Below, piece by piece: positions 36,530-45,703 of a stretch of DNA of 64,000 nt. Origin of the DNA: Sulfoacidibacillus ferrooxidans. GTDB lineage: Bacteria; Bacillota; Bacilli; Alicyclobacillales; SLC66. The notes below the pieces were generated by a model that worked only from the letters and a program-made list of their open reading frames with translations, was not told the DNA's origin and ran no database searches. A program made the position numbers and the translations under genes. The stretch's first letter is position 1; each line of letters starts with the position of its first letter. The stretch is from NCBI RefSeq assembly GCF_022606465.1, contig NZ_JALBUF010000002.1, positions 248,001-312,000 on the forward strand, given 5' to 3'.

Positions 36530-39500
36530 ATGGAAACAGAGGTATATCACCCTAAGCATCGAGTGCGGTTTGTTACAGCTTCTAGTTTATTTGATGGACA
36601 TGATGCGTCGATCAACATCATGCGACGTTTATTGCAGGCGTGTGGAGTGGAGGTCATTCACTTAGGCCATAATCGCTCTGTGCGAGAAATTGTTGAATCA
36701 GCGATTCAAGAGGACGTGCAAGGGATTGCGATCAGTTCGTACCAGGGAGGACACGTCGAGTTTTTCAAGTATATGATTGACATGTTGAAGGAACAAGGGG
36801 CATCCCATATTCGTGTATTTGGCGGCGGCGGCGGAGTTATTGTTCCGCGTGAGATCGAGGAACTACACGCCTATGGTGTGACGCGTATCTATTCACCAGA
36901 TGATGGTCGTGCACTTGGTCTTGTTGGCATGATCAACGACATGGTTCGGTTATCGGATGCATCTACGCCAAAAGATAAGGCAAAAGCATGGTTAGAAAAA
37001 AATGAAACTTTTGACGAAAGAAATGGGCAGCTTGTTGCACAGTTCATTAGTTTACTAGAAGAACGTGTGGATGTAGGCCAACCTGTGGAAGACATTCTGG
37101 TTCCATTGACAGAAGAGACTAAGAGAACTGGCAAACACACGGTGGTTGTTGGCATCACAGGGACAGGTGGAGCGGGAAAGAGTTCTCTAACGGATGAATT
37201 AGTACGCCGTTTTACTCGTGATTTTCCAGAGAAGAAGCTCGGTATCTTGTCTATTGACCCATCAAAACAAAAGACGGGCGGTGCACTACTTGGTGATCGC
37301 ATTCGGATGAATGCCATCTATCAACCCCAAGTGTATATGCGGTCACTTGCGACACGTAATTCACGCTCAGAGCTTTCAGGTGTAATAGAAGAAGCGATAG
37401 CCGTTTTATGTGCTGCAAACTACGACCTTGTGCTTGTTGAGACAAGTGGTATTGGTCAAGGTGACGCTGAAATATCAAAAATCGTCGATGTGAGCATGTA
37501 TGTGATGACAAGCGAATATGGCGCGCCTTCGCAATTAGAAAAAATTGATATGCTTGATTTTGCTGATCTTGTAGCGATCAATAAATTTGATCGCAAAGGA
37601 TCATTGGACGCATTGGCTCATGTTCGAAAACAATTACAGCGTAACTTTGGCCGGTTTTCTGAACCTTTGGATCGCATGCCTGTCTACGGAACGATGGCTA
37701 GTCAATTTAATGATCGCGGAACGAATACATTTTACGACGCCTTGATAAAAACGATTGACGAGAAGTGTGGATGCAATTGGAGTGCACAGATCGATGAAGC
37801 GATCCATTCACCTGAACGATCGATCGTGATTCCTGGTGATCGTGCGCACTATTTGCTCGATGTGGTAACGACACTGAGTAAATATCGCACTCATGTGGAA
37901 GAACAGTCCCTCCTAGCAAGTAAATGGTATCAAATCGAAGGAACACTAGAAGCACTATCACAACGCGGTGTTTCTGAGGAAGTCATGGATGCTGTACGGC
38001 AGGCTCGTGACGATGTTAAGGATGGAATAGAACCATCATATGTGAAGATGATTGAGAGTTTTGGAGAATTGGTGGAGCGGTATCGCCAGCCTGAACTGAT
38101 TACAAAAGTGCGTGACCGCGAATCCCGTTCACCATTATATATCACGTCGTTAAGTGGCCTCTCCATTCCGCGCGTTGCATTGCCACGTTTACGCGATTAT
38201 GGCGATATGGTGCGCTATTTGCTGTTAGAGAATGTGCCGGGGTCCTTTCCTTATACGGCAGGTGTTTTTTCACTAAAGAGAACAGAGGAAGAACCAAAGC
38301 GCCAATTTGCAGGAGAAGGCACTCCAGAGCGCACGAATCGACGCTTTCATTATCTTTCAAAAGATGATGTGGCCAAACGCCTATCTACAGCATTTGATAG
38401 TGTCACATTGTATGGCGAAGACCCGGATTATCGACCCGATATTTATGGGAAGATTGGAGAAAGTGGCGTTTCCATCTGTACACTGCATGATATGGAGCAA
38501 TTGTATGCTGGATTTGATCTTGTTCATCCGAGTACGTCTGTCTCGATGACGATTAATGGACCGGCTCCAATTATCTTAGCTATGTACTTAAACGCTGCGA
38601 TCAATCAACAATGGCATAAACATGAGATAGAAAAAGGAGCGCCTCTTACTGCTGATGAAAAACTGTCGATAAAAAGTGTCACATTACAATCTGTACGCGG
38701 CACTGTACAGGCAGATATTTTAAAAGAAGATCAGGGTCAAAATACATGTATTTTTTCGACGGAGTTTGCTTTACGTATGATGGGAGATATTCAGCAGTAT
38801 TTTATCGACGAAGGTGTGCGCAACTACTATTCAGTCTCTATTAGCGGTTATCATATTGCTGAAGCTGGTGCCAACCCCATCTCACAGTTAGCGTTCACAC
38901 TGTCTAATGCGTTTACCTATGTGGAATATTACCTGAGTCGCGGGATGCATATCGATGATTTTGCACCTAATTTATCGTTCTTCTTTAGTAATGGAATGGA
39001 CCCTGAATATACAGTCATGGGGCGTGTCGCACGTAGAATCTGGTCTGTAGCCATGAAGATGTTGTATAAAGGCAATGATCGCAGTCAAAAGTTGAAGTAT
39101 CATATTCAAACATCTGGACGTTCTTTGCACGCGCAAGAAATTGATTTTAACGATATACGAACAACCCTACAAGCCTTGTTGGCTATTTATGATCATTGTA
39201 ATTCCCTCCATACAAATGCGTATGATGAGGCGATCACGACGCCAACTGAGCACTCGGTAAGGCGAGCGATGGCTATTCAAATGATCATCAATCGCGAATT
39301 TGGTCTTACGAAAAACGAGAATCCAACACAAGGGGCATATCTGATTGAAGAACTCACTGATCTAGTGGAGCAGGCGGTTCTCGATGAATTTATGAGGATT
39401 CATGAACGCGGTGGTGTTCTCGGTGCGATGGAGACGCAATATCAGCGTGGTAAAATTCAAGAGGAATCCATGTACTATGAGACGCTGAAGCATTCTGGTG

Positions 39501-39805
39501 AATTGCCAATCATAGGGGTCAATACGTTCATTGATCCAACGACACTAGAAGCAGACTATCAAGTTCCAGAAATTGAATTAGCACGCGCTACAAGAGAAGA
39601 AAAAGAGCATCAAATCGAAACATTACGTGCATTTCAGAAACAACACCAAGAAGAAGCAAAGGGTGCTTTAGAGCGCTTAAAACGCGTAGCTGTTGAACAT
39701 GGCAATATTTTTGCGGAATTAATGGAAACGGTAAAAGTTGCTAGTCTCGGGCAAATTACTGGGGCACTCTACGAAGTTGGAGGACAATATCGTCGCAATA
39801 TGTAG
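36530..39805 (+). CDS. icmF: Fused isobutyryl-CoA mutase (adenosylcobalamin dependent)
   Basis: Interconverts isobutyryl-CoA and n-butyryl-CoA with coenzyme B12. 1091 residues in the three-part order of IcmF. A cobalamin-binding domain (1-140; DGHD with the cobalt-ligating His, GGGGGVI) comes first. A MeaB-like G-protein chaperone follows (about 190-400; Walker [11 protein letters not shown], then [16 protein letters not shown]). The mutase TIM barrel is last (about 530-1090; [47 protein letters not shown]). The Phe in TAGVF fits the ICM rather than methylmalonyl-CoA mutase type. ATG at 36530 after AAGGGAG. Links valine and butyrate metabolism to the fad system nearby. Confidence 0.95.
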   Translation: METEVYHPKHRVRFVTASSLFDGHDASINIMRRLLQACGVEVIHLGHNRSVREIVESAIQEDVQGIAISSYQGGHVEFFKYMIDMLKEQGASHIRVFGGGGGVIVPREIEELHAYGVTRIYSPDDGRALGLVGMINDMVRLSDASTPKDKAKAWLEKNETFDERNGQLVAQFISLLEERVDVGQPVEDILVPLTEETKRTGKHTVVVGITGTGGAGKSSLTDELVRRFTRDFPEKKLGILSIDPSKQKTGGALLGDRIRMNAIYQPQVYMRSLATRNSRSELSGVIEEAIAVLCAANYDLVLVETSGIGQGDAEISKIVDVSMYVMTSEYGAPSQLEKIDMLDFADLVAINKFDRKGSLDALAHVRKQLQRNFGRFSEPLDRMPVYGTMASQFNDRGTNTFYDALIKTIDEKCGCNWSAQIDEAIHSPERSIVIPGDRAHYLLDVVTTLSKYRTHVEEQSLLASKWYQIEGTLEALSQRGVSEEVMDAVRQARDDVKDGIEPSYVKMIESFGELVERYRQPELITKVRDRESRSPLYITSLSGLSIPRVALPRLRDYGDMVRYLLLENVPGSFPYTAGVFSLKRTEEEPKRQFAGEGTPERTNRRFHYLSKDDVAKRLSTAFDSVTLYGEDPDYRPDIYGKIGESGVSICTLHDMEQLYAGFDLVHPSTSVSMTINGPAPIILAMYLNAAINQQWHKHEIEKGAPLTADEKLSIKSVTLQSVRGTVQADILKEDQGQNTCIFSTEFALRMMGDIQQYFIDEGVRNYYSVSISGYHIAEAGANPISQLAFTLSNAFTYVEYYLSRGMHIDDFAPNLSFFFSNGMDPEYTVMGRVARRIWSVAMKMLYKGNDRSQKLKYHIQTSGRSLHAQEIDFNDIRTTLQALLAIYDHCNSLHTNAYDEAITTPTEHSVRRAMAIQMIINREFGLTKNENPTQGAYLIEELTDLVEQAVLDEFMRIHERGGVLGAMETQYQRGKIQEESMYYETLKHSGELPIIGVNTFIDPTTLEADYQVPEIELARATREEKEHQIETLRAFQKQHQEEAKGALERLKRVAVEHGNIFAELMETVKVASLGQITGALYEVGGQYRRNM

Positions 39806-39821
39806 GTTGTGAGTCTGTGTA

Positions 39822-39830
39822 TGATACAAT
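39822..39830 (+). promoter_or_regulatory. Candidate extended -10 box for uppP
   Basis: TGATACAAT matches an extended -10 (TGnTAnAAT) 43 bases before the start codon. No good -35 at 17 bases, which extended -10 promoters do not need. Confidence 0.4.
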
Positions 39831-39872
39831 ACGTAGCGATGAACATTATTTAAAGGAGGGAATTCGCTTCGT

Positions 39873-40712
39873 ATGCATCTTATGCAAACTTTGATTTTTG
39901 CTTTGGTTCAAGGGATTACTGAACTATTTCCAATCAGTAGCGTTGGTCATGGCGTATTGATCCCTTATTTATTTCACTGGCCCAACATTCAATCAAGCCC
40001 TGCATTTTTGCCGTTTATTGTCATGTTGCACGTGGGAACTGCAGTTGCACTGTTCATTTATTTTTTAAAGGATTGGCTATTTTTCATTCGGTCGGTCTTT
40101 GCAAAAGGTAGTGCTGGCAAATTAAAAAGTACTCGCATAGCCCGTAAAGAATTCGTACTACTGATTGTTGCGACGATTCCTGCTGTCATTATCGGAGGAC
40201 TTGGAGCTAAGAAAATTGCAGTTCTGTTTGCAACACCACAAGTGGCTATGGTTTTTCTATTCGTCAATGGACTTATTTTGATTTGGGCAGATCGTTTGTT
40301 GCGCAAGACTGGAACAAAAAATGCCAATCAATTGACGTTTGGACAGGCTATTGTCATCGGTGTATTGCAGTCTCTTGCGCTTATTCCTGGTTTTTCGCGA
40401 TCAGCCATGACCATGGTTGGGGGACTGTTGTATGGTTTGCGTTATGAAGCAGCTGCGCGGTTTAGTTTTTTGTTAGCAACTCCTATTATTTTGGGTGCTG
40501 CTGTGAAGGAACTTCCAAAACTGCACCATGCTGCACCAAGTATGGTGCATATGGCATTGCTTGGTGGAGTAGTAGCAGGAATAGCAGCATATTTTAGTAC
40601 CTGGTTCTTAATGCGTTATTTTAAAACTCACGAAGTAAAGGCATTGCGCCCCTTTGGTATATATTGCATTGTGGTTGGGCTAGGGACGTTGTTGTATAGT
40701 TTTATCGCGTAA
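39873..40712 (+). CDS. uppP: Undecaprenyl-diphosphatase
   Basis: Integral membrane phosphatase of the BacA type, 279 residues, recycling undecaprenyl diphosphate to the monophosphate carrier for peptidoglycan and teichoic acid synthesis. Signature motifs are QGITELFPISSVGH (Glu and Ser/Gly/His of the active site; about residues 13-26) and GFSRSAMT (about 173-180). About eight membrane segments. AAAGGAGGG precedes the ATG. Overproduction of such enzymes gives bacitracin tolerance in other bacteria. Confidence 0.95.
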   Translation: MHLMQTLIFALVQGITELFPISSVGHGVLIPYLFHWPNIQSSPAFLPFIVMLHVGTAVALFIYFLKDWLFFIRSVFAKGSAGKLKSTRIARKEFVLLIVATIPAVIIGGLGAKKIAVLFATPQVAMVFLFVNGLILIWADRLLRKTGTKNANQLTFGQAIVIGVLQSLALIPGFSRSAMTMVGGLLYGLRYEAAARFSFLLATPIILGAAVKELPKLHHAAPSMVHMALLGGVVAGIAAYFSTWFLMRYFKTHEVKALRPFGIYCIVVGLGTLLYSFIA

Positions 40713-40812
40713 CACTCCAGACTACAACAGAAGTGTTGATTTCCCTATAGATGCGCTAGCTTATTGGATAAAATCCTGACAGCTACACACATTGATACTA
40801 AGGACAATGTGG

Positions 40813-40845
40813 ATGCGGGTGTGGCAGTAGTAGACACGCCCGCAT
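40813..40845 (+). other. Hairpin directly before MFS gene
   Basis: 11-bp stem (40813-40823 with 40835-40845, one wobble pair) with an 11-base loop, ending about five bases before the GGGGGG ribosome site of the MFS gene. No T-run follows, so it is more likely a leader structure than a terminator. Confidence 0.4.
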
Positions 40846-40863
40846 GTTGCTAGGGGGGATGAT

Positions 40864-42159
40864 ATGCAGAGCATTCTAAAACCAGATCAGGCCTCTAATA
40901 AAATGCGTTGGTTAGTGGTCATGGCTACTTTATTCATGGCGGGAACCGCATTATCTGGCACTTTCATCAACGTGTATATATGGAAAATAGATCGCACCTA
41001 CGAGGCGATCACATGGTTTAATCTATTTACTTATGGGTGTTTACCTCTAGCATTTACAGCAAGCGGCTACTTAGCCACGTGGATCGGCGAAGCCTGGGTC
41101 ATGCGTAGTGGTGTGATCGTCTTAGTACTATTTTTTTCACTCTTGCTATGGTTAGGTCCAAAGAGTATTCACTATGTGCAGTGGCTCGGCATGTTTTTTG
41201 GCATCGGCCAGGGAATGTACTGGTTCTCTTTTCATGTTTTATCTTTTGATTTCACAAATCCCGATAGTCGTGGGAAATTCAATGGGTTAACAGGATTATT
41301 TGCATCACTTGCAAGCATGACGGGGCCCTATATAGCTGGATATTTAATTGTTCATGTGCGACAAATTTCTGGGTATCACGCAGTATTTGCATTATCTTTT
41401 TTTCTTTTTGCGCTATTATTTTTCGCCACTTTTCGCCTTCCACTCATGGAACGTCCGCAGATACCCAAAATATCGAGAGCACTTCAGTTTGCTAAAGATC
41501 CAGATTGGCGCAGACTGGTCGCAGGATCCGTTGTATTTGGCATTCGTGAAGGACTTTTCTCATTTTTAATCGCATTATTAGTTTTTGACGCTGCCAAAAG
41601 TGAAGAGGGACTTGGGTTATATGGGTTATGGACAGGTCTGATATCGCTGGTCGCCTTTTTTCTCGCTACATTTATTGGGAAGCATAAAAAATGGCCGAAA
41701 TGGAGCATGGGGATAGCAGCGGTTTTGCTAGGATGTACTCCTTTTGTGTTTATACAATCTGTATCAACGACGACTCTGTTAATCTTTGGTTTGATAACTG
41801 GCTTTGTATTGCCATTTTTTATCGTTCCGCTAGGGACGATGATTATGAATGAGATTGATGAGTCATTTGAATCGGCAAAATATCGTGCTGAACATCTTTC
41901 AGTCAGAGAAATGGCTCTAGGTTTGGGTCGGATCAGCGGCATTGGTTTTTTTCTTTGGATTGTCGTAAGACACCACAATCTGCATTATATTCCTCGGGTA
42001 TTGATGGTTCTCGGATTTGCACAAGTAGTGGTATTTTTACTCACTTTCCAAGTTCGATTTACAGACCGCAAAAAAGCAGCGAATCAACGGAGAGTTCTTC
42101 AAGAGAATGGTAGGGGAGAGCGCTCATTAAAATATCCAAAAAGCCCTAAATACAGATGA
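40864..42159 (+). CDS. MFS-family transporter
   Basis: 431 residues with about 12 membrane segments in two halves. A central loop (about 195-220: ERPQIPKISRALQFAKDPDWRR) and a basic C-terminal tail are cytoplasmic. The substrate is not recognisable; overall layout resembles the YqgE/YkuC-like uncharacterised MFS group of Bacillus. The ATG is close after GGGGGG. The last codons overlap the first arm of the terminator stem. Confidence 0.85.
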   Translation: MQSILKPDQASNKMRWLVVMATLFMAGTALSGTFINVYIWKIDRTYEAITWFNLFTYGCLPLAFTASGYLATWIGEAWVMRSGVIVLVLFFSLLLWLGPKSIHYVQWLGMFFGIGQGMYWFSFHVLSFDFTNPDSRGKFNGLTGLFASLASMTGPYIAGYLIVHVRQISGYHAVFALSFFLFALLFFATFRLPLMERPQIPKISRALQFAKDPDWRRLVAGSVVFGIREGLFSFLIALLVFDAAKSEEGLGLYGLWTGLISLVAFFLATFIGKHKKWPKWSMGIAAVLLGCTPFVFIQSVSTTTLLIFGLITGFVLPFFIVPLGTMIMNEIDESFESAKYRAEHLSVREMALGLGRISGIGFFLWIVVRHHNLHYIPRVLMVLGFAQVVVFLLTFQVRFTDRKKAANQRRVLQENGRGERSLKYPKSPKYR

Positions 42160-42196
42160 ACACTCAGCTGTTCACTGCAAATCAAGGGCTTTTTGG
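42136..42196. terminator. Terminator after MFS gene, overlapping its 3' end
   Basis: 12-bp perfect stem CCAAAAAGCCCT (42136-42147) with its complement at 42185-42196; the loop contains the MFS stop codon and a small nested hairpin. A-rich left arm gives T-runs on both strands, so it can also end the convergent ferredoxin transcript. Confidence 0.8.
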
Positions 42197-42218
42197 AATG
42201 GGGCTAGAAGTGTTGAGA

Positions 42219-42455
42219 TTATTTTTTAAAAAAATCGCGATTCTTATCAAGGTATGATTTTTCTTCATCAGGAAGAAAATCTTCTTGGAAGATAGCGGCT
42301 ACTGGGCAAACGGCTTCGCATGCTCCGCAGTCAATACATGCATCTGGATCAATATAATATTGGTCTTCGCCCTCATGAATCGCATCGACTGGACATGTTT
42401 CTACGCAGTCAGCCGCTTTTTCATCGATACAAGGCGATGCAATAACAAAAGTCAT
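42219..42455 (-). CDS. fdxA: Seven-iron ferredoxin (3Fe-4S/4Fe-4S)
   Basis: 78-residue acidic electron carrier. Cysteines at 9, 17 and 21 (C-x7-C-x3-CP) and at 40, 43, 46 and 50 (C-x2-C-x2-C-x3-CP) match the seven-iron type, in which one cluster lacks the fourth iron; Glu12 occupies the place of the extra Cys. VIASPCIDEK and DPDACIDCGACEAVCPV are typical of Bacillus/thermophile ferredoxins. Monocistronic, with its own promoter and a shared terminator. Confidence 0.93.
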   Translation of the reverse strand: MTFVIASPCIDEKAADCVETCPVDAIHEGEDQYYIDPDACIDCGACEAVCPVAAIFQEDFLPDEEKSYLDKNRDFFKK

Positions 42456-42491
42456 GGTAATCCTCTCCTCTTTATATTCCTATTCTGTCCT

Positions 42492-42521
42492 ATCATATAA
42501 TATGGCGTTAGATGATTTCAA
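42492..42521 (-). promoter_or_regulatory. Candidate sigma-A promoter for ferredoxin
   Basis: On the minus strand TTGAAA (42521-42516), 18-base spacer, TATGAT (42497-42492), about 37 bases before the ferredoxin ATG. Confidence 0.55.
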
Positions 42522-42581
42522 CTATGTATTGCTACAAACGAGAAATACTATTGTGACCAATAGATCATGGGTAAATGCTAG

Positions 42582-42609
42582 TTGACAACGTGCAGGTAGC
42601 TGATATGAT
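42582..42609 (+). promoter_or_regulatory. Candidate sigma-A promoter for ndh
   Basis: Consensus -35 TTGACA (42582-42587), 16-base spacer, TATGAT (42604-42609), leaving a 100-base 5' leader before ndh. Confidence 0.65.
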
Positions 42610-42710
42610 GAAAGTAAAGTTGAATTTATAGTGTAGTTTGTGAAAAAATTCATAAGTTGATGATGTCATTTGTGAAATAATAAACGCACTACTAGGGAGC
42701 GAACGATTTG

Positions 42711-43886
42711 ATGGAGAAACGTATTGTTATTTTAGGAGCTGGCTATGCTGGATTGGTCTGCGCATTGCAAACACGGAAGTATTTAAATTCTTCTGATGCG
42801 AGCATTACGATCGTGAATAAACATAATTATCATCAATTGATCACATTACTTCATGAGACGGCAGTGGGAGCAAGAAGTGATCGTTCATTGCGCATTCCAC
42901 TGCAAAAAGTATTACATGATAAGAATGTTGAAATCAAAAAAGGAACAGTTGTAAAACTTGACCCGGATGCCAAGCAAGTCAAACTCGAAAATGATGAAAC
43001 GCTGACCTATGATCTGCTTGTAGTTGCCTTAGGCAGTGAAACTGAATATTTCGGGATCCCTGGGTTAAAGGAACATGCATTTACATTAAAATCACTCAAT
43101 CAAGCGCGTTTATTGCGTGCTCACATCGAATCGTGTTTTGCCCGATATCCTTTAGAGCACAAGCGTGAGTTGCTGCGGTTTGTCGTTGGTGGTGCTGGAT
43201 TTAGCGGTATAGAATTAGTGGGTGAGTTTGCAGATGCATTACCGCGATTAGCTGCAGAAGCTGGTGTGCCGCTTGAACTAGTGGAAATATACAATGTAGA
43301 AGCCGCACCTGGGATATTGCCTGGATTTGACCCCGAATTAGTGAAAACAGCAGAAGAAAGTCTAAAAGCACGTGGTGTACGGTTTATGACAGGTGTACCG
43401 ATTACACAAGTTGAGCCAGGACTTGTACACTTAAAATCAGGAGATACGATCGAGTCAGAAACAATTGTGTGGACAGGTGGCGTTCGTGGGAATCAAATCG
43501 TTGTTGACTCCGGTTTAGAAACGGATCCTCGTGGTCGGGCAAAGGTTGATGAACACTTACAATCAGTCAATCATGAAGATGTATATGTACTTGGCGATTG
43601 CGCACTCATCTTAAATGAACAGGGTAGGCCTTATCCACCAACTGCACAGTTAGCATGGCAGATGGGAGCTGCTTGTGGTAAGTTCCTCTATCATGACATT
43701 CGCGGGGGCTTAAAAGAAGATTTCAAACCCAATATTGCGGGTGCTATCGCTTCACTCGGAAGAAAAGAAGCGATCGGTAAAATTGGTAAATCATTTAAAA
43801 CGACTGGAAAAATGGCTTACTTCTTTAAAGATGCGAGTAATTATCGTTATTTAAATAAAATTGGCTCCGTGTTTACAAATCGTTAA
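42711..43886 (+). CDS. ndh: Type II NADH dehydrogenase (NDH-2)
   Basis: Single-subunit, FAD-containing NADH:quinone oxidoreductase at the inner membrane face; it feeds electrons to menaquinone without proton pumping. 391 residues. FAD-binding GAGYAGLVCALQ near the N-terminus, NADH-binding GGAGFSGIELVGE (about 160), VYVLGDCAL near residue 300 and the quinone-site AWQMG segment are all present. An in-frame TTG directly before the ATG (42708) is equally well spaced from AGGGAG and may be the start. Confidence 0.93.
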   Translation: MEKRIVILGAGYAGLVCALQTRKYLNSSDASITIVNKHNYHQLITLLHETAVGARSDRSLRIPLQKVLHDKNVEIKKGTVVKLDPDAKQVKLENDETLTYDLLVVALGSETEYFGIPGLKEHAFTLKSLNQARLLRAHIESCFARYPLEHKRELLRFVVGGAGFSGIELVGEFADALPRLAAEAGVPLELVEIYNVEAAPGILPGFDPELVKTAEESLKARGVRFMTGVPITQVEPGLVHLKSGDTIESETIVWTGGVRGNQIVVDSGLETDPRGRAKVDEHLQSVNHEDVYVLGDCALILNEQGRPYPPTAQLAWQMGAACGKFLYHDIRGGLKEDFKPNIAGAIASLGRKEAIGKIGKSFKTTGKMAYFFKDASNYRYLNKIGSVFTNR

Positions 43887-44024
43887 CGATTATTTCAGAA
43901 AATTACTTGCGACATTCAATGTATTGGTCTAAACTAGTAGCAATGGTTTGTTTTTGTTTGGCATCTAAGAGACGCTAGCAGTTGGAATTGCATGTGACAT
44001 ACCTCATTGAAGGGATGGGTGTCC

Positions 44025-44258
44025 GTGTTTCAATGTCCGATCTGTGGTGAGCTGATGGAGGCCCTCACAAATTATCATTGTATGAGTCGCCATCACATGT
44101 CGCGCAAAGAACTTGTCGATCAACACGGAATGCCGCGGTATGTGTCGCCTGCAATGAAGAGAGAAGTACAGCAGTGGATTCGCTCTTCACAAGTGATCAC
44201 CCGATTAGATTATGAGGTGGCTCAGGCAGCGGCGCGTAGCCAGATACGTAAAAGTTAA
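44025..44258 (+). CDS. Small zinc-finger protein, Ros/MucR-like pattern
   Basis: 77 residues from the GTG at 44025 (AAGGGA nine bases upstream). It begins MFQCPICGELM, with His/Cys further on (TNYHCMSRHHMSRKELVDQHGMPRYVSP). The spacing C-x2-C...H...H followed by a helix and G-M-P-x-Y resembles the zinc-finger part of Ros/MucR regulators and related HNH-associated fingers. That similarity is judged by eye. It may be a DNA- or RNA-binding regulator. It ends before a terminator and stands alone between ndh and the M16 peptidases. Confidence 0.55.
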   Translation: MFQCPICGELMEALTNYHCMSRHHMSRKELVDQHGMPRYVSPAMKREVQQWIRSSQVITRLDYEVAQAAARSQIRKS

Positions 44259-44274
44259 AAAGAGTTTTCAGAGC

Positions 44275-44300
44275 AGCCCTCGGGGGTTCCGGGGGCTTTT
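44275..44300 (+). terminator. Terminator after zinc-finger gene
   Basis: 9-bp GC-rich stem (44275-44283 with 44289-44297, one wobble pair), 5-base loop, ending in TTTT. Confidence 0.8.
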
Positions 44301-44377
44301 GGTATGCTTTACGGGTAGTTACGTATACTATCGCATATCTGTGTTTTGATACACAGTGATGGGGGGAATAGGCGTCA

Positions 44378-45703
44378 GTGAATTCAACTTGGATAACTGA
44401 TCGGATTGGAAAGCAAGTGTATCTGCATATTTTAGCTACAGAAAAATACAAAATGGTATCTGTTTTTGCCCAACTTGAGAGTGAATTGTTGCGTGATCGG
44501 GCAACAAAACTTGCGCTACTCCCACAAGTGTTGATGAGAGGAACCAAACGCTATCCTGAGACAACTGCTTTGATTCGAGCATTTGATGATTTATATGGAG
44601 CGGCTATTGGGGCTCGGGTTAACAAGCATGGTGATAGACAAACCGTAGAGTTTACGATGCAGGTTCCGCATGAAGGGTACTTAACCTCTGCTGAGGGTCT
44701 ATTTGCCTCTGCAATGCAATTGTTTGCAGAAGTAATTTTTGATCCTAAAACGGAGGATGGTGTTTTTGCAAAATCGGATGTGGATGCTGAAGTTGTATTA
44801 CATGCACAACGTATCGAGAATTTGGTCAATGATAAGATTGCTTATGCGGGTGAACGATGTGTGCAGGAGATGTGTCAGGGAGAACCTTTTGGCATCGCGC
44901 GCTTAGGGTATGTCGAGGATCTACCTGCGGTGACACCTACTGCTCTATACACAACCTATCAAGAGTTACTGGAATCGTCTGCACTTCATATCTACATTGT
45001 TGGCCCTGTCGATGAGCAGATGGTAAAAGAAACGTGTAGTCGTGAGTTTGGACGCTTTATGAATGACCAATTTGCAGAGCATCTGATTACAACTGTGAGT
45101 TCTGCTGACTTGAGTCGTCAGATGAGCGATAAGACAGAGCGCGTGGTTATTGAAGAGATGGAAGTTAGTCAAGGGAAGTTAAATGTTGGCTTGCGTGCAC
45201 AAAGTTCTTATGAAAAAGATGACTATCCAGCGCTTGTTGTTTACAATGGTATTCTAGGTGGTTTTCCACATTCTAAATTATTTATCAATGTGCGTGAAAA
45301 ATCCAGTCTTGCCTACTATGCTTCTAGTCGGTTAGAAGGATTAAAAGGATTGTTATTTATTCAGTCTGGCATTCAAATGAGTAACTTTGAACGAGCGAAA
45401 GACATTATTAAACAGCAGTTAGAGGATATGCGTAAGGGACTCATCACAGATGACGAATTGAATTTTACCAAAAAAGGGTTAATTAATCAGTATTTGCAAT
45501 CAGATGATCAACCTTTTACGGGTGCTGTATTGCAAATGTATAGCCGTTTTACAGGGCGAGAGCGATCCGTTACACAACTCATTGAGGATGTTCGCAAGGT
45601 GACCAAAGAGGATGTAGTTGCTGTGGCACAGGGCATAACATCAGAACTCGTCTATTTTTTGCGCGACAAGGAGGTGTCACAAGATGAAAGCCAAGACCTA
45701 TGA
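44378..45703 (+). CDS. M16-family peptidase-like protein, inactive-type subunit (YmfF-like)
   Basis: 441 residues of insulinase/processing-peptidase fold. No HxxEH zinc motif is seen in the N-terminal half (the stretch around LLPQVLMRGTKRYPET lies where it would be), so this is the non-catalytic type. In Bacillus the equivalent YmfF is encoded next to active YmfH. GTG start with GGGGGGA upstream. The following active gene overlaps it by 20 bases, supporting a heterodimeric enzyme made in equal amounts. Confidence 0.88.
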   Translation: MNSTWITDRIGKQVYLHILATEKYKMVSVFAQLESELLRDRATKLALLPQVLMRGTKRYPETTALIRAFDDLYGAAIGARVNKHGDRQTVEFTMQVPHEGYLTSAEGLFASAMQLFAEVIFDPKTEDGVFAKSDVDAEVVLHAQRIENLVNDKIAYAGERCVQEMCQGEPFGIARLGYVEDLPAVTPTALYTTYQELLESSALHIYIVGPVDEQMVKETCSREFGRFMNDQFAEHLITTVSSADLSRQMSDKTERVVIEEMEVSQGKLNVGLRAQSSYEKDDYPALVVYNGILGGFPHSKLFINVREKSSLAYYASSRLEGLKGLLFIQSGIQMSNFERAKDIIKQQLEDMRKGLITDDELNFTKKGLINQYLQSDDQPFTGAVLQMYSRFTGRERSVTQLIEDVRKVTKEDVVAVAQGITSELVYFLRDKEVSQDESQDL

